From: an uncultured Muribaculaceae bacterium
GTDB taxonomy: Bacteria > Bacteroidota > Bacteroidia > Bacteroidales > Muribaculaceae
Length of the DNA stretch: 64,000 bases
NCBI GenBank assembly: GCA_934675575.1
Contig: CAKUQQ010000011.1
Location: forward strand, 1-64,000
Reading direction: 5' to 3'
The position numbers were made by a program, and so were the translations under genes. The stretch's first letter is position 1, and the number at the start of each line of letters is the position of its first letter. Below are positions 18,172 through 27,513 of the stretch, piece after piece. The notes under the pieces were generated by a model. The model saw nothing but the letters and a program-made list of their open reading frames with translations, made no database searches and had not been told where the DNA came from.

Positions 18172-18837
18172 TCATTCATACACATAGTCGAGGAAGTCTT
18201 TGAGTGGCTTTAGCGCGCTCAAGTCACGGCTCGCCTTTTCAGGCCAGTCGGGTGTGCTGAAGTAGTCTTGGTCAACGTGCATCACCACCAAAAATTCTTT
18301 CATCTTCAGATATTCGCCCAGAGGGTGGTCAGCAGGAAAATCGCGCGGCACACGTTTGAGCGAGTCGCTCTCAAATCTGAAACGCGAAGTAAACTCCGGA
18401 TTAGTGACTATTTTTATAAATTCTTCTTGCTCGGCGTCTATCAGGTTTCGCATGGCCCGAAGCTTGTCTTTTGCTGGCAACCACACACCACCGCCCACCA
18501 TGCTGCGGCCTGGCTGGAGGTGAACGTAGTGGGCAAACGACTGGCAGTGACGGCCTCCACGGCCGAAACAAGCCGAGAAATATGTTTTATATGGGCTCTT
18601 GTCTGGCGAGAAGCGAACGTCACGATATATGCGATACACCGCGTCTGCCACATTTAGCCCACGCACCGAGTCGTCCCATTGTGCAATCAAGTTGATTAAG
18701 CTCTGCACGTCAGCAAGCCACTGCTGGCGCAAAGTGTCGTATTGCGCTTTGTGCTGCTTAAACCACTCACGGTTGTTGTTGGCAGCAAGCTGCGTTAAGA
18801 AAGAGAATAGCTGTGAAGCGTTAAGTTCTGATGCCAT
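18172..18837 (-). CDS. DUF2461 family protein
   Basis: 221 residues from the Met at 18837. The start 13 codons upstream is rejected because the -7 box lies inside it. The sequence shows the DUF2461 pattern: LFSFLTQLAANNNREWFKQH near the N-terminus, YRDVRFSPDKSPYKTYF in the middle, PGRSMVGGGVW and a C-terminal DFLDYVYE. It has no signal peptide and is probably cytoplasmic. The family is widespread in Bacteroidota and Proteobacteria without an established biochemical role. It converges with ald. Confidence 0.9.
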   Translation of the reverse strand: MASELNASQLFSFLTQLAANNNREWFKQHKAQYDTLRQQWLADVQSLINLIAQWDDSVRGLNVADAVYRIYRDVRFSPDKSPYKTYFSACFGRGGRHCQSFAHYVHLQPGRSMVGGGVWLPAKDKLRAMRNLIDAEQEEFIKIVTNPEFTSRFRFESDSLKRVPRDFPADHPLGEYLKMKEFLVVMHVDQDYFSTPDWPEKASRDLSALKPLKDFLDYVYE

Positions 18838-18863
18838 TTTTGTTGAGATTTCTATGATTTGGA

Positions 18864-18871
18864 CAAAGTTA
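18864..18871 (-). promoter_or_regulatory. -7 box (TAACTTTG) of the DUF2461 gene
   Basis: Minus-strand TAACTTTG 26 nt before the ATG at 18837. The -33 region has no well-spaced TTG. Confidence 0.5.
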
Positions 18872-18938
18872 GCCAAAAAAACGTTTGTGTGTGCCGTTTG
18901 TTAATAATTGTAACAACTTGGTAAAAACCCACAAAACT

Positions 18939-18970
18939 TTTGCGGTTTCCATAGTTTTCTGATAGATTTG
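18939..18970 (+). promoter_or_regulatory. Promoter of the tetR-RND efflux operon (TTTG-N20-TAGATTTG)
   Basis: TTTG at 18939-18942 and TAGATTTG at 18963-18970, exact spacing. It leaves an 82-nt leader containing an inverted repeat. Confidence 0.8.
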
Positions 18971-19017
18971 CAATCTGGACTTTTCATAAATAAAAAGTTC
19001 TGACCATTACGCTAAAC

Positions 19018-19041
19018 TGAAGCTTAAAAACAGTAGCTTCA
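19018..19041 (+). promoter_or_regulatory. Candidate TetR operator (7-bp inverted repeat, 10-nt spacer)
   Basis: TGAAGCT and AGCTTCA flank a 10-nt A-rich spacer, 47 nt after the -7 box and 12 nt before tetR. The place is right for autoregulation, but only the symmetry is seen; binding is inferred. Confidence 0.4.
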
Positions 19042-19052
19042 CACCCCTCACA

Positions 19053-19691
19053 TTGCCTATGTCAAGCAGAGAAAGAATTTTAGACGAGACCTATAAAATG
19101 ATGTCGAAAATAGGTCCACAATCAATGACAATGGACACCGTAGCTCACAACTGCGGTGTGTCTAAACGCACGCTCTATGAGCAATTTGGTGGCAAGGCAA
19201 ATCTGATTAAGGAAACCCTGCTTCATGCCAACAATAAGCGCATGCACCGTGTGCAAGCATTATATGAGAGCGCGAGCAACAGTTTCGAGGCTCTGATGCT
19301 CGTGTTCTTAGAGTTGAGAGAGATGTTCAGCGACATGTCCGAGGTTGTGCTGTTCGACATCAAACGCCTCTACCCCGAACTGCTCAAAGACTTCAGAGCT
19401 TTGCAACTCCGTCGTGTAGATGGACTGACAAAAGTGATAGACCAAGCCAAGGAAGAAGGCCTGGCACTACCCTCACTCAACAGCCGCCAAGCCTCCTACA
19501 TGCTGTTTGTGGGCTTGAGCAACATGCGCGACACGCTGACGCAAAGCGAGTGGGAGTTTGAGCCAAGAGAAATGTTTGAAATGATATTTCTTTGTTTCAT
19601 CAGAGGCATAGCCACTGAGAAAGGACGGCATTTCGTCGATGATTTCCTGGTTGACAACTTCAACGACATAAAAGACAAGAAAATAAATTAA
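19053..19691 (+). CDS. TetR/AcrR family transcriptional regulator of the efflux operon
   Basis: 212 residues. The N-terminal helix-turn-helix (RERILDETYKMMSKIGPQSM, then VAHNCGVSKRTLYEQFGGKANLI) is the TetR signature. The remaining 150 residues are an all-helical ligand-binding and dimerisation domain. It is first in a run of five same-strand genes with gaps of 16-39 nt, so by analogy with AcrR-type proteins it probably represses its own operon until an exported compound binds. A second Met two codons later (19059) is an alternative start. Confidence 0.92.
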   Translation: MPMSSRERILDETYKMMSKIGPQSMTMDTVAHNCGVSKRTLYEQFGGKANLIKETLLHANNKRMHRVQALYESASNSFEALMLVFLELREMFSDMSEVVLFDIKRLYPELLKDFRALQLRRVDGLTKVIDQAKEEGLALPSLNSRQASYMLFVGLSNMRDTLTQSEWEFEPREMFEMIFLCFIRGIATEKGRHFVDDFLVDNFNDIKDKKIN

Positions 19692-19707
19692 AGACAAACA
19701 TCAATAA

Positions 19708-21075
19708 ATGAACAACAAGAGAAACAGAAAACTACTGCTTGCCGTGCTGTGCAGCTGCGCCATTGCTGCAATGGGGCAAACTGCCACCGACACCTTGAGG
19801 CTGAGTCTTGACGACTGCATCAGAATAGCCCTCAACGAAAACCCGACCATAAAGGTGGCTGAAATGGAAATCTCCAGGGTTGACTACTCCAAGAAAGAAG
19901 TGCTGGGACAACTGTTGCCCACAGTCACTTTCTCTGGCAGCTATCAGCGCACACTTGCCAAGCAAACCATGTATATGGACACTGAGCAAGGCACCGCCAA
20001 GTTTCGTGTGGGTCGTGACAATGCGTGGAACACCGGTTTCAACGCTTCCATGCCACTCGTGATGCCCACGCTGTGGAAATCTATAAAACTCAGCGACACG
20101 CAGATTTTGCAAAACGTTGAGGCGGCTCGCTCGTCGCGGCTGTCACTCGTCAATCAAGTGAAAAATGCCTACTATGCACTGCTTCTTGCCATCGACTCAA
20201 AGAAAGTGATTGAGGAAAACCACGCCACTGCCAAAATAAACGCCGAGATATTCAGCAACAAGTTTAAGCTCGGAACGGCATCGGAATATGATGTGCTCAG
20301 GGCCAACGTGGCGGTAACCAATCTTGAGCCGTCGATACTTGAGGCTGACAATTCCATAAACCAATGCCTATTGCAGCTAAAAGTGCTCATGGGCATGGAC
20401 GTGCGTGAGAATGTGGCTCCGGGGCTCACTCTGGAGCAGTATAAAGAAGAAATGTTGCGCTATGCGCCCATCGACACCACGCTTGCCATGAACAGCGACT
20501 TGCGCAAAATGGACCTACAGACCGAATATTTGCGAAAAGCCCTTGATGTGCAAAAAGCGGCTTGGTATCCCACACTCTCTGGGTCTGTCAACTATATGTG
20601 GAACTCCATGTCCAATGGCAATCCGTTCCAAAACTTCCAGTGGTCGGGCTACTCCACAGCAGGGCTCACGCTGTCGTTTCCGCTGCTTACAGGCGGTCAA
20701 CGCTACTACAAGCAAAAGCAAGCCGAGGTGTCGCTGCGCGAAATGAAATGGCAGCGCGAAAACCTGGAGCGAAGCCTTGGCATGCAAGTCAAGACTCAAC
20801 TCGACCACATCAGCAAAAGCCTTGCGCAAATCTCGTCTAATGAGGGTGGCGTGAAACAAGCCGAGAAAGCCAAAGACATCATGCAGAAGAGCTTCAAAAT
20901 AGGTGCTGCGTCGTTCATTCAGCTGCGCGACACCGAGGACGCGCTCATGAGTGCCCGACTGGCATATTACCAGGCTATATACGACTATCTTGTGGCTCAA
21001 AGCAACCTTGAGCTTGTGCTTGGCAAAGCACCCATCGACAAATATGTGACAACCACCAACAATCAAACTAAGTAA
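19708..21075 (+). CDS. TolC-family outer-membrane efflux channel
   Basis: 455 residues with a signal peptide (LLAVLCSCAIAAMGQT). Two outer-membrane-efflux-protein repeats each show the long amphipathic helix patterns typical of TolC (LSLDDCIRIALNENPTIKVAEM at the start, AYYQAIYDYLVAQSNLELVLG at the end). As a trimer it would form the outer-membrane exit duct of the tripartite pump encoded by the next two genes, 20 nt downstream. Confidence 0.94.
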   Translation: MNNKRNRKLLLAVLCSCAIAAMGQTATDTLRLSLDDCIRIALNENPTIKVAEMEISRVDYSKKEVLGQLLPTVTFSGSYQRTLAKQTMYMDTEQGTAKFRVGRDNAWNTGFNASMPLVMPTLWKSIKLSDTQILQNVEAARSSRLSLVNQVKNAYYALLLAIDSKKVIEENHATAKINAEIFSNKFKLGTASEYDVLRANVAVTNLEPSILEADNSINQCLLQLKVLMGMDVRENVAPGLTLEQYKEEMLRYAPIDTTLAMNSDLRKMDLQTEYLRKALDVQKAAWYPTLSGSVNYMWNSMSNGNPFQNFQWSGYSTAGLTLSFPLLTGGQRYYKQKQAEVSLREMKWQRENLERSLGMQVKTQLDHISKSLAQISSNEGGVKQAEKAKDIMQKSFKIGAASFIQLRDTEDALMSARLAYYQAIYDYLVAQSNLELVLGKAPIDKYVTTTNNQTK

Positions 21076-21095
21076 ACAAAAAAAGATAAAACTAT

Positions 21096-22109
21096 ATGAA
21101 CATCATCAAGACAATTGCCGTGATGGGTTTGGCTGGACTGGCCATGACATCGTGTACCGGCAAAAAGCAGGAAGCCGCCCCCAAGGAGGAGCTTCCCATA
21201 GTGGAAGTGGAAACATCGAGCGAAAAGCTCGTGCCACAAACGAGTGAATACACGGCCACGGTCGAGGCTTTCAAGACCAACAACATCATGTCGGCAACAG
21301 GCAACCGCATAAAGCGCATTCTTGTTGACGTGGGCAGTGCCGTTAAAGCCGGACAGGCTGTTGTGGTGCTCGACGACGTGAGCATAGCCCAGCAAAAAAT
21401 CGCCATGGCCAACCAAAGCCGCGACTTGGCACGCGCCAAGGAACTCGTGAAGATAGGCGGAGGCACACAGCAGAGTGTTGACCAGCTTCAAGCACAATAC
21501 GATGCCAATGCGCGCGCACTGCGCAACATGCAAGAGAACACCGTTCTCACATCACCCATAAGCGGTGTGGTCACCACACGCAACTACAACAACGGCGACT
21601 TGCCGTCGGGACTGCCCATACTTGTGATTGAGCAGCAGCAACCGCTTAAAGTGATTGTCAACGTCAACGAGAGCGACTATCCCAATGTAAAAAAAGGCCA
21701 GCACGTCAACGTGAAGTTTGACGTTTATGGCGAAGAGACATTCGACGGTTCGGTCTATTTGATACACCCGTCAATCGACCCTGCCACACGCACGTTTGAG
21801 GTGGAAGTGACCATAAACAACCGCAGCAACAAGGTGCGTTCAGGCATGTTTGCACGCGTAATGTTTGACTTCGGCTCACGCAATAGCGTGGTTGTGTCCG
21901 ACAAGGCCATACAGAAGCAAACAGGCTCAGGCGTGCGCTATGTTTACGTTTACAAGCCAAACGGCACGGTGTCGTTCGCAGAAGTCACACTCGGACGCCG
22001 CCTCGACAACCAATATGAGGTGCTGTCGGGCTTGAATCCTGGCGAGCAAGTGGTGGTGGCCGGACAGGCAAGAGTGAGCAACGGTGCCAAAGTGCAGTTG
22101 AAGAAATAA
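21096..22109 (+). CDS. RND efflux periplasmic adaptor lipoprotein (HlyD/AcrA family)
   Basis: 337 residues. The signal peptide ends in a lipobox (LAMTSC, Cys at about residue 20), so the protein is a lipoprotein like AcrA. Barrel-sandwich/lipoyl halves flank a helical hairpin (residues 60-165, with IKRILVDVGSAVKAGQAVVVLDD), followed by a beta-barrel and a membrane-proximal domain (VLSGLNPGEQVVVAGQARVSNGAKV). It links the RND pump to the TolC-type channel. It is co-transcribed with both. Confidence 0.94.
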   Translation: MNIIKTIAVMGLAGLAMTSCTGKKQEAAPKEELPIVEVETSSEKLVPQTSEYTATVEAFKTNNIMSATGNRIKRILVDVGSAVKAGQAVVVLDDVSIAQQKIAMANQSRDLARAKELVKIGGGTQQSVDQLQAQYDANARALRNMQENTVLTSPISGVVTTRNYNNGDLPSGLPILVIEQQQPLKVIVNVNESDYPNVKKGQHVNVKFDVYGEETFDGSVYLIHPSIDPATRTFEVEVTINNRSNKVRSGMFARVMFDFGSRNSVVVSDKAIQKQTGSGVRYVYVYKPNGTVSFAEVTLGRRLDNQYEVLSGLNPGEQVVVAGQARVSNGAKVQLKK

Positions 22110-22138
22110 ATATTAACAGCTAAAATCCCCGAAAAGAA

Positions 22139-25100
22139 ATGAGTTTATATTCAAGTTCGGTCAAGCGGCCTGTGACCACGGTGCTGGTTTTTGTGGCAGT
22201 CGTGATTCTTGGCTTGTTCTCGTTGCGACAACTGCCTATCGACCTGTATCCCGACATCGACACCAACACTCTGATGGTGATGACTACCTATTCGGGTGCC
22301 AGCGCGCAAGACATTGAGCAGAACCTCACACGTCCGCTCGAAAACACGCTTAACTCTGTGGAACACCTCAAGCACATCACCTCAAAATCAAGAGAAAACA
22401 TATCCATCATCACACTTGAGTTTGAGTATGGCTACGACATCGACGTGCTGACCAACGATGTGCGCGACAAGCTCGACATGGTATCGAGCTACCTGCCCGA
22501 CGATGCCGAGACACCCATAATTTTCAAGTTCAGCAGCGACATGATACCCATAGTGCTGTTGTCAGTTCAGGCAAAAGAAAGTATGCCGGGACTTTATAAA
22601 ATACTCGACGAAGATGTGTCAAATCCGTTGGCGCGAGTAGATGGAGTGGGCTCAGTGTCAATCTCCGGTGCTCCAAAACGCGAGATACACGTCTATGTTG
22701 ACCCATTCAAGCTTGAAGCCTATGGACTTAGCGTAGAGACCATATCGGCTTTGATAGGTGCCGAAAACCGCAACATTCCTGGCGGAACGTTCGATGTGGG
22801 CAGCAACACCTATTCGCTGCGTGTGCAGGGAGAGTTCAAAGACCCCGAAGAAATGGGCAACATTGTGGTCGGTGCATATAATGGCGGCGTGGTTCATCTG
22901 AAAGATGTGGCTCGCATCGACGACTCTCTTGAGGAGAGAGCACAGGAGTCATACAACAACGGCGAGAAAGGCGCAATGATTGTCGTGCAGAAGCAGTCGG
23001 GTGCCAACTCCGTGCAGATTTCCAACAAAATACGCGAAGTGCTGCCAAGCATACAGAAAAATTTGCCAAGCGACGTGAAACTCGACTACATCGTTGACAC
23101 GTCCGACAACATCAAGAACACCATAGGCAGTTTGACCGAAACCGTGCTCTATGCCTTGCTTTTTGTGGGCATTGTGGTGTTTTTCTTCCTCGGTCGCTGG
23201 CGTGCTACCGTGATTATTCTGCTCACTATCCCCATCTCACTCATAGCATCGTTTATCTATCTATATGCCACTGGCAACACCCTCAACATCGTTTCGCTGT
23301 CGGCACTGTCCATTTCCATAGGCATGGTGGTTGACGATGCCATTGTGGTGCTTGAAAACGTGACCACTCACATAGAGCGCGGAGCCGACCCCAAACAGGC
23401 CGCCGTGCATGGCACCAACGAGGTGGCAATATCGGTGGTTGCGTCAACCCTCACACTCATAGCCGTGTTCTTCCCCCTGACGCTTGTCAAGGGCATGACA
23501 GGTGTGCTGTTCCGCCAGCTCGGCTGGATGGTGACCATCATGATGATAATCTCCACGGCAAGTGCCTTGTCGCTCACCCCAATGCTGTGCAGCCGCATGC
23601 TCCGCTTGCGAAACAACGACAGCACTCTGTTCAAGAAACTTTATTCCCCCATAGAACGCATGCTCGACGCCATTGACAACGGCTATGCCCGGCTGCTCGA
23701 TGTGGTGGTCACGCACCGCTGGATTTCCACGGCAGCGGCTCTGGGCATATTTGTCGGGTCAATGTTTCTTGTGAAATTCATAGGCAGCGAGTTCTTCCCC
23801 ACAAGCGACAACAGCCGCTTGGGTGTGAGCCTTGAGTTGCCCATAGGCACAAGGGTGGAAGAGGCAAAAGACGTGTGCGCGCGGATTTATGCCGACTGGA
23901 AGAAGAAATATCCCGAAATCAAGATGCTCAACTACACTGTGGGCCAGGCAAGCAGCGACAACACCTACGCCTCCATGAGCGACAACGGCTCTCACATCAT
24001 GTCTATGAACATAAGGCTCGTGAACCCAAGTGAGCGAAAACGCTCCATCACCGAGATTGCCAAACTCATGCGCGAGGACTTGAAGCAATATCCAGAGCTG
24101 AAAAAAGCACAGGTCAATGTGGGCGGCATGCGCGGCGGAAGCATGAGCGGACAGTCAACCATCGACTATGAGATTTATGGCTACGACTTTGCCAAGACCG
24201 ACACCGTGGCGCAGCAGCTGAAGCGCATATTGGAGGGCGTGAAAGGCACGGCCGACATCAACATAAGCCGTTCCGATTATCAGCCGGAATATCAGGTTGA
24301 CTTCGACCGCGAGAAACTGGCAATCTACGGGCTTAACCTCACAACTGCCGCCAATGCCTTGCGCAATCGCATAAACGGCTCCACGGCTTCTTATTTCCGC
24401 GAAGACGGTGATGAATATGACATCAAGGTCATGTATCAGCCCAACTACCGCACATCGCTTGAGGATATAGAAAACATAACCCTCTATAATGCCCAGGGCA
24501 AAGGCATAAAGCTCAAAGAGGTGGGCACTGTGGTGGAAAGGTTTAATCCACCCACCATTGAGCGCAAAGACCGCGAGCGCATCATCACGCTGTCAACCGT
24601 GGTGCAAGACCGCCCCATGAGCGAGATTATAGCCGATGCACAGCCGCAAATCGACAAGCTCACCTTGCCACAAGGCGTGACGATAGAGCTTAGCGGCTCC
24701 TACGAGGACCAGAAAGACTCGTTTGGTGACCTTGGCACACTTGCCGTTCTCATCATCATTTTGGTCTATATCGTCATGGCGTCGCAGTTTGAGTCGCTCA
24801 CCTACCCCGGCATTATCATGACTTCCATCATGTTTGCCTTCTCTGGCGTGGTGCTGATTTTATTCCTGACAGGCACAAACCTCAACATCATGTCAATGAT
24901 TGGCTCAATCATGCTGATTGGTATTGTGGTTAAAAACGGCATTGTGCTGGTTGACTACATCAATCTCAACCGCGAGCGCGGCATGAGCGTCAGACGCTCG
25001 GTGATTGACGGCGGCCACTCTCGTCTGCGCCCTGTGCTGATGACCTCGCTCACCACCATACTTGGCATGGTGCCTATGGCTATAGGCAGCGGCGAAGGCT

Positions 25101-25246
25101 CTGAAATGTGGCGACCTATGGGTATGGCTGTGATTGGCGGACTCACATTCTCCACGGTACTCACCCTGCTGTTTGTACCCACTATGTACACAATTTTCGC
25201 CTACAACGGCATGCGCCGCCAGCACAAGAAACTTTTGAAGAAATAA
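22139..25246 (+). CDS. RND multidrug efflux transporter, AcrB-like (HAE1-type)
   Basis: 1035 residues, the normal length for a proton-driven inner-membrane RND pump. It shows 12 predicted TM helices in the 1+5, 1+5 pattern and two large periplasmic loops. TM4 carries the proton-relay Asp pair in GMVVDDAIVVLEN, and TM10 the matching Lys in VVKNGIVLVDYINL. The N-terminus (RPVTTVLVFVAVVILGLFSL) and HAE1 motifs point to organic-compound export. The PII-like gene that follows, however, belongs to a group usually linked to metal-exporting RND pumps, so the substrate is open. Confidence 0.95.
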   Translation: MSLYSSSVKRPVTTVLVFVAVVILGLFSLRQLPIDLYPDIDTNTLMVMTTYSGASAQDIEQNLTRPLENTLNSVEHLKHITSKSRENISIITLEFEYGYDIDVLTNDVRDKLDMVSSYLPDDAETPIIFKFSSDMIPIVLLSVQAKESMPGLYKILDEDVSNPLARVDGVGSVSISGAPKREIHVYVDPFKLEAYGLSVETISALIGAENRNIPGGTFDVGSNTYSLRVQGEFKDPEEMGNIVVGAYNGGVVHLKDVARIDDSLEERAQESYNNGEKGAMIVVQKQSGANSVQISNKIREVLPSIQKNLPSDVKLDYIVDTSDNIKNTIGSLTETVLYALLFVGIVVFFFLGRWRATVIILLTIPISLIASFIYLYATGNTLNIVSLSALSISIGMVVDDAIVVLENVTTHIERGADPKQAAVHGTNEVAISVVASTLTLIAVFFPLTLVKGMTGVLFRQLGWMVTIMMIISTASALSLTPMLCSRMLRLRNNDSTLFKKLYSPIERMLDAIDNGYARLLDVVVTHRWISTAAALGIFVGSMFLVKFIGSEFFPTSDNSRLGVSLELPIGTRVEEAKDVCARIYADWKKKYPEIKMLNYTVGQASSDNTYASMSDNGSHIMSMNIRLVNPSERKRSITEIAKLMREDLKQYPELKKAQVNVGGMRGGSMSGQSTIDYEIYGYDFAKTDTVAQQLKRILEGVKGTADINISRSDYQPEYQVDFDREKLAIYGLNLTTAANALRNRINGSTASYFREDGDEYDIKVMYQPNYRTSLEDIENITLYNAQGKGIKLKEVGTVVERFNPPTIERKDRERIITLSTVVQDRPMSEIIADAQPQIDKLTLPQGVTIELSGSYEDQKDSFGDLGTLAVLIIILVYIVMASQFESLTYPGIIMTSIMFAFSGVVLILFLTGTNLNIMSMIGSIMLIGIVVKNGIVLVDYINLNRERGMSVRRSVIDGGHSRLRPVLMTSLTTILGMVPMAIGSGEGSEMWRPMGMAVIGGLTFSTVLTLLFVPTMYTIFAYNGMRRQHKKLLKK

Positions 25247-25285
25247 CTAAAGATTGTTTTTCCGCTAAAAATTCAAAAAAAACAG

Positions 25286-25579
25286 ATGAAAGCGATATTT
25301 ATAGCGTTTGACCAAGCATATTACGATACGATTACAGAGGCGCTGCTCCGCAATGGTTGCCGAGGCTTCACGGCATGGGAGCAAGTGCAGGGACGCGGCA
25401 GCAAGACCGGCACTCCCCACTATGGCAGCCATGCTTGGCCGTCGATGGCATCGTCAATAATAACTATTGTTGACGATGAGAAAGTTGACGTTGTGCTCAA
25501 TGTGCTGCACAAGATGGACGTGGCCACGCCAAAGCTCGGCTTGAGAGCGTTTGTTTGGGCAGTGGAGCGCACCATATAG
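25286..25579 (+). CDS. PII-like protein (PII-NG type) of the RND operon
   Basis: 97 residues. It begins MKAIFIAFDQAYYDTITEAL and ends GLRAFVWAVERTI, with a predicted beta-alpha-beta-beta-alpha-beta order as in PII/CutA ferredoxin-like folds. A Gly-rich T-loop-like segment (QVQGRGSKTGTPHYGSHAW) replaces the canonical uridylylated Tyr loop of GlnB. It sits 39 nt after the RND pump and ends the operon. A divergent PII group (PII-NG) is known from operons with CusABC-type pumps, and this fits it in size and context. Ligand and partner are inferred; it could sense a metal or nucleotide and tune the pump. Confidence 0.75.
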   Translation: MKAIFIAFDQAYYDTITEALLRNGCRGFTAWEQVQGRGSKTGTPHYGSHAWPSMASSIITIVDDEKVDVVLNVLHKMDVATPKLGLRAFVWAVERTI

Positions 25580-25608
25580 TGCCCGGCTGACCCACGGCCA
25601 ACACACAC

Positions 25609-25655
25609 AGCAAGGATTTTGCCCACGCCAGTTTGGCACAATCCTTGCTGTTTTT
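25609..25655 (+). terminator. Terminator of the efflux operon
   Basis: AGCAAGGATT pairs with AATCCTTGCT around an inner GCC/GGC stem, followed by GTTTTT. Confidence 0.85.
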
Positions 25656-25712
25656 ATGTCGATAGTGGCGACAGGGCTGCGCTTAATGGCTGAAAAGCTG
25701 CAAGTTTTTTAT

Positions 25713-25720
25713 TAGCTTTG
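25713..25720 (+). promoter_or_regulatory. -7 box (TAGCTTTG) of the TPR hypothetical gene
   Basis: Exact TAnnTTTG 41 nt before the ATG at 25762. The -33 box is unclear. Confidence 0.5.
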
Positions 25721-25761
25721 CACTACGAAATGGAATTTGGAAATTAGAGTTGTTAGAGAGT

Positions 25762-27411
25762 ATGCGTTTTTTCAGGCGAACTAATATTGATTTGAATCCC
25801 GAAGCTGAATTAAAAGCCTTTTTCAAGGAATATAACTGCAAATACAAAATTGCCGACAAAAAAGGAACTTCAACCGCAAAAGTCAAGCGATATTACTTTG
25901 ACTATCAGGGCGGACACTTCATCACCTCGGTGTATGACAACGAGGGTGTGGAGCTTTACTACCCCAACTGTTTCGATGCGCCCATGTCACAGCTCGGCAA
26001 CATGAGAGCCATTTGCAACAAATTCAACAACATAGGCTTGAGATTTAAGTGCACCTACACAATCGACGACGAGAAAAACACTGCCAATCTGCAAGTGTAT
26101 GCCTACTGCACCACTGTGGCGCGTGACTTCAAGAAGCTGCTCGACATGTGCTTTGGTGTGGCGCGTGATTTCGCCGACGACTACAACAAGCTGCTGAAGC
26201 AGTGCGAAGACAATGGCTTCGACGACGCCGAAGCCGGTCAGGCCGACAAAGACCGTGAGTTTTTTCTGCTCATGCAGCAAGAGTTTGCCAGCCAAGACCC
26301 AAAACTGCAAGTCAGACTCACAGTACAACCGCTCACCGTGGAGCGTCTGCTTCGTGATGTGATTGGTGAGCCAGAGCCAGTGTGCGAGTCGCTCACAGCT
26401 CTTGCCGTCAACGGCACCGAAAAAGAGCTTCGCCTTACCGACGGCAAAGCCATCGCCTCTCACGACTTGGTTCCAGCAGTCGGGACTGACGACAACACCA
26501 CCGAAAGCCACGACATGATGTTGCTCATCAAATATCACAACGCGGGTCTTGAAAGTGCAAGCAAAACACTGTCGGTGACCGTGACGTGTGAAGGCACCGA
26601 CGACACCACCACATGGTTCAGAATCACGGCTTGTGAGGTGAGGCAGCACTTGGGCCGCACCAACACCCGTGACCACGAGCCGGCCAACAACGTGCTGTCG
26701 TTTCTGGTGGCTCGCGACATCAAGTCAACAAAGCAAAAAGTTCAGGAGTTTAACTACATGTGGCAAGAGGCGCAAATCAACCTTAAAGAAAAGGGTTATG
26801 ACAGCTTGCCTGCCGACCAAAAGCTCATAGTTGATGTGGAGCAAGGTTGCACCGGCTATAACCTGTATTGGGGCTATCGCTGCTTGCTGCGTGAGGATTA
26901 TTATGCCGCTATGGCGCATTTCGAGAATGTGCTGGCAGGCCTAAAGACCACCTATCTGCATGCCACCGACAGGCAGCAGAACTTGTTCTACCAAGTGTCT
27001 TATTACATGGGCTTCTGCTGCAATGCGCTGCATCAGTACGAGAAAGCGTGCTATTATTTGAGAGACATCTATGATTGCGGCATGATTAAATATGCCATGG
27101 CTTATGTCAATGCCATGGTGAGCTTGATGGACGTGAGAGTGTTCGATGTGATAGAGCAACTTAAAGTCCAGGTTGAGGACCACTATGGCCCCGACGATGA
27201 GTTGCCCGACTCCGTAGATGATTTTCTTGATTTTCTGAAGCGACGCTACGTCACGGCACTCATTTGCTTCAAGGAATTTGACAAAGCCGAGGCCATCTTG
27301 AAAAAAATGGTCGAAGACGACAGCAGCGACGACTTTGCCATACGAAAGCTCGCCGAGCTTGCCACATTGCGCAGCAAGAAAACGCCCACCAACGAAGCGT
27401 CACAACACTAA
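25762..27411 (+). CDS. Hypothetical cytoplasmic protein with YbjN-like N-terminus and TPR-like C-terminus
   Basis: 549 residues from MRFFRRTNIDLNPEAEL; an in-frame Met 4 codons upstream is possible. There is no signal peptide or TM segment. Residues 15-145 look like a YbjN/secretion-chaperone-type alpha-beta fold (KRYYFDYQGGHFITSVYDNE). The middle (about 180-330) is acidic and resembles a second such fold. Residues 370-545 are helical with TPR-like repeats (YYAAMAHFENVL, HQYEKACYYLRDIYD, EFDKAEAILKKMVEDD). It suggests a scaffold or chaperone. It is monocistronic, with its own -7 box and a terminator 37 nt after the stop codon. No named function is assigned. Confidence 0.75.
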   Translation: MRFFRRTNIDLNPEAELKAFFKEYNCKYKIADKKGTSTAKVKRYYFDYQGGHFITSVYDNEGVELYYPNCFDAPMSQLGNMRAICNKFNNIGLRFKCTYTIDDEKNTANLQVYAYCTTVARDFKKLLDMCFGVARDFADDYNKLLKQCEDNGFDDAEAGQADKDREFFLLMQQEFASQDPKLQVRLTVQPLTVERLLRDVIGEPEPVCESLTALAVNGTEKELRLTDGKAIASHDLVPAVGTDDNTTESHDMMLLIKYHNAGLESASKTLSVTVTCEGTDDTTTWFRITACEVRQHLGRTNTRDHEPANNVLSFLVARDIKSTKQKVQEFNYMWQEAQINLKEKGYDSLPADQKLIVDVEQGCTGYNLYWGYRCLLREDYYAAMAHFENVLAGLKTTYLHATDRQQNLFYQVSYYMGFCCNALHQYEKACYYLRDIYDCGMIKYAMAYVNAMVSLMDVRVFDVIEQLKVQVEDHYGPDDELPDSVDDFLDFLKRRYVTALICFKEFDKAEAILKKMVEDDSSDDFAIRKLAELATLRSKKTPTNEASQH

Positions 27412-27447
27412 CCGCAGCAATGCTGCCCAGTGCAAACAAAAAAAAAC

Positions 27448-27500
27448 ACATGGGGCTATGCCTAAAAAATTTTCTGGCACAGCCCCATGTCTATTTTTTT
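27448..27500 (+). terminator. Bidirectional terminator between the TPR gene and the acyl-CoA synthetase
   Basis: ACATGGGGCTATGCC and GGCACAGCCCCATGT form a 14/15-bp stem. A T run follows on the plus side and a poly-A (poly-T on minus) run on the other. Confidence 0.85.
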
Positions 27501-27513
27501 CACCGCTCTAAAA

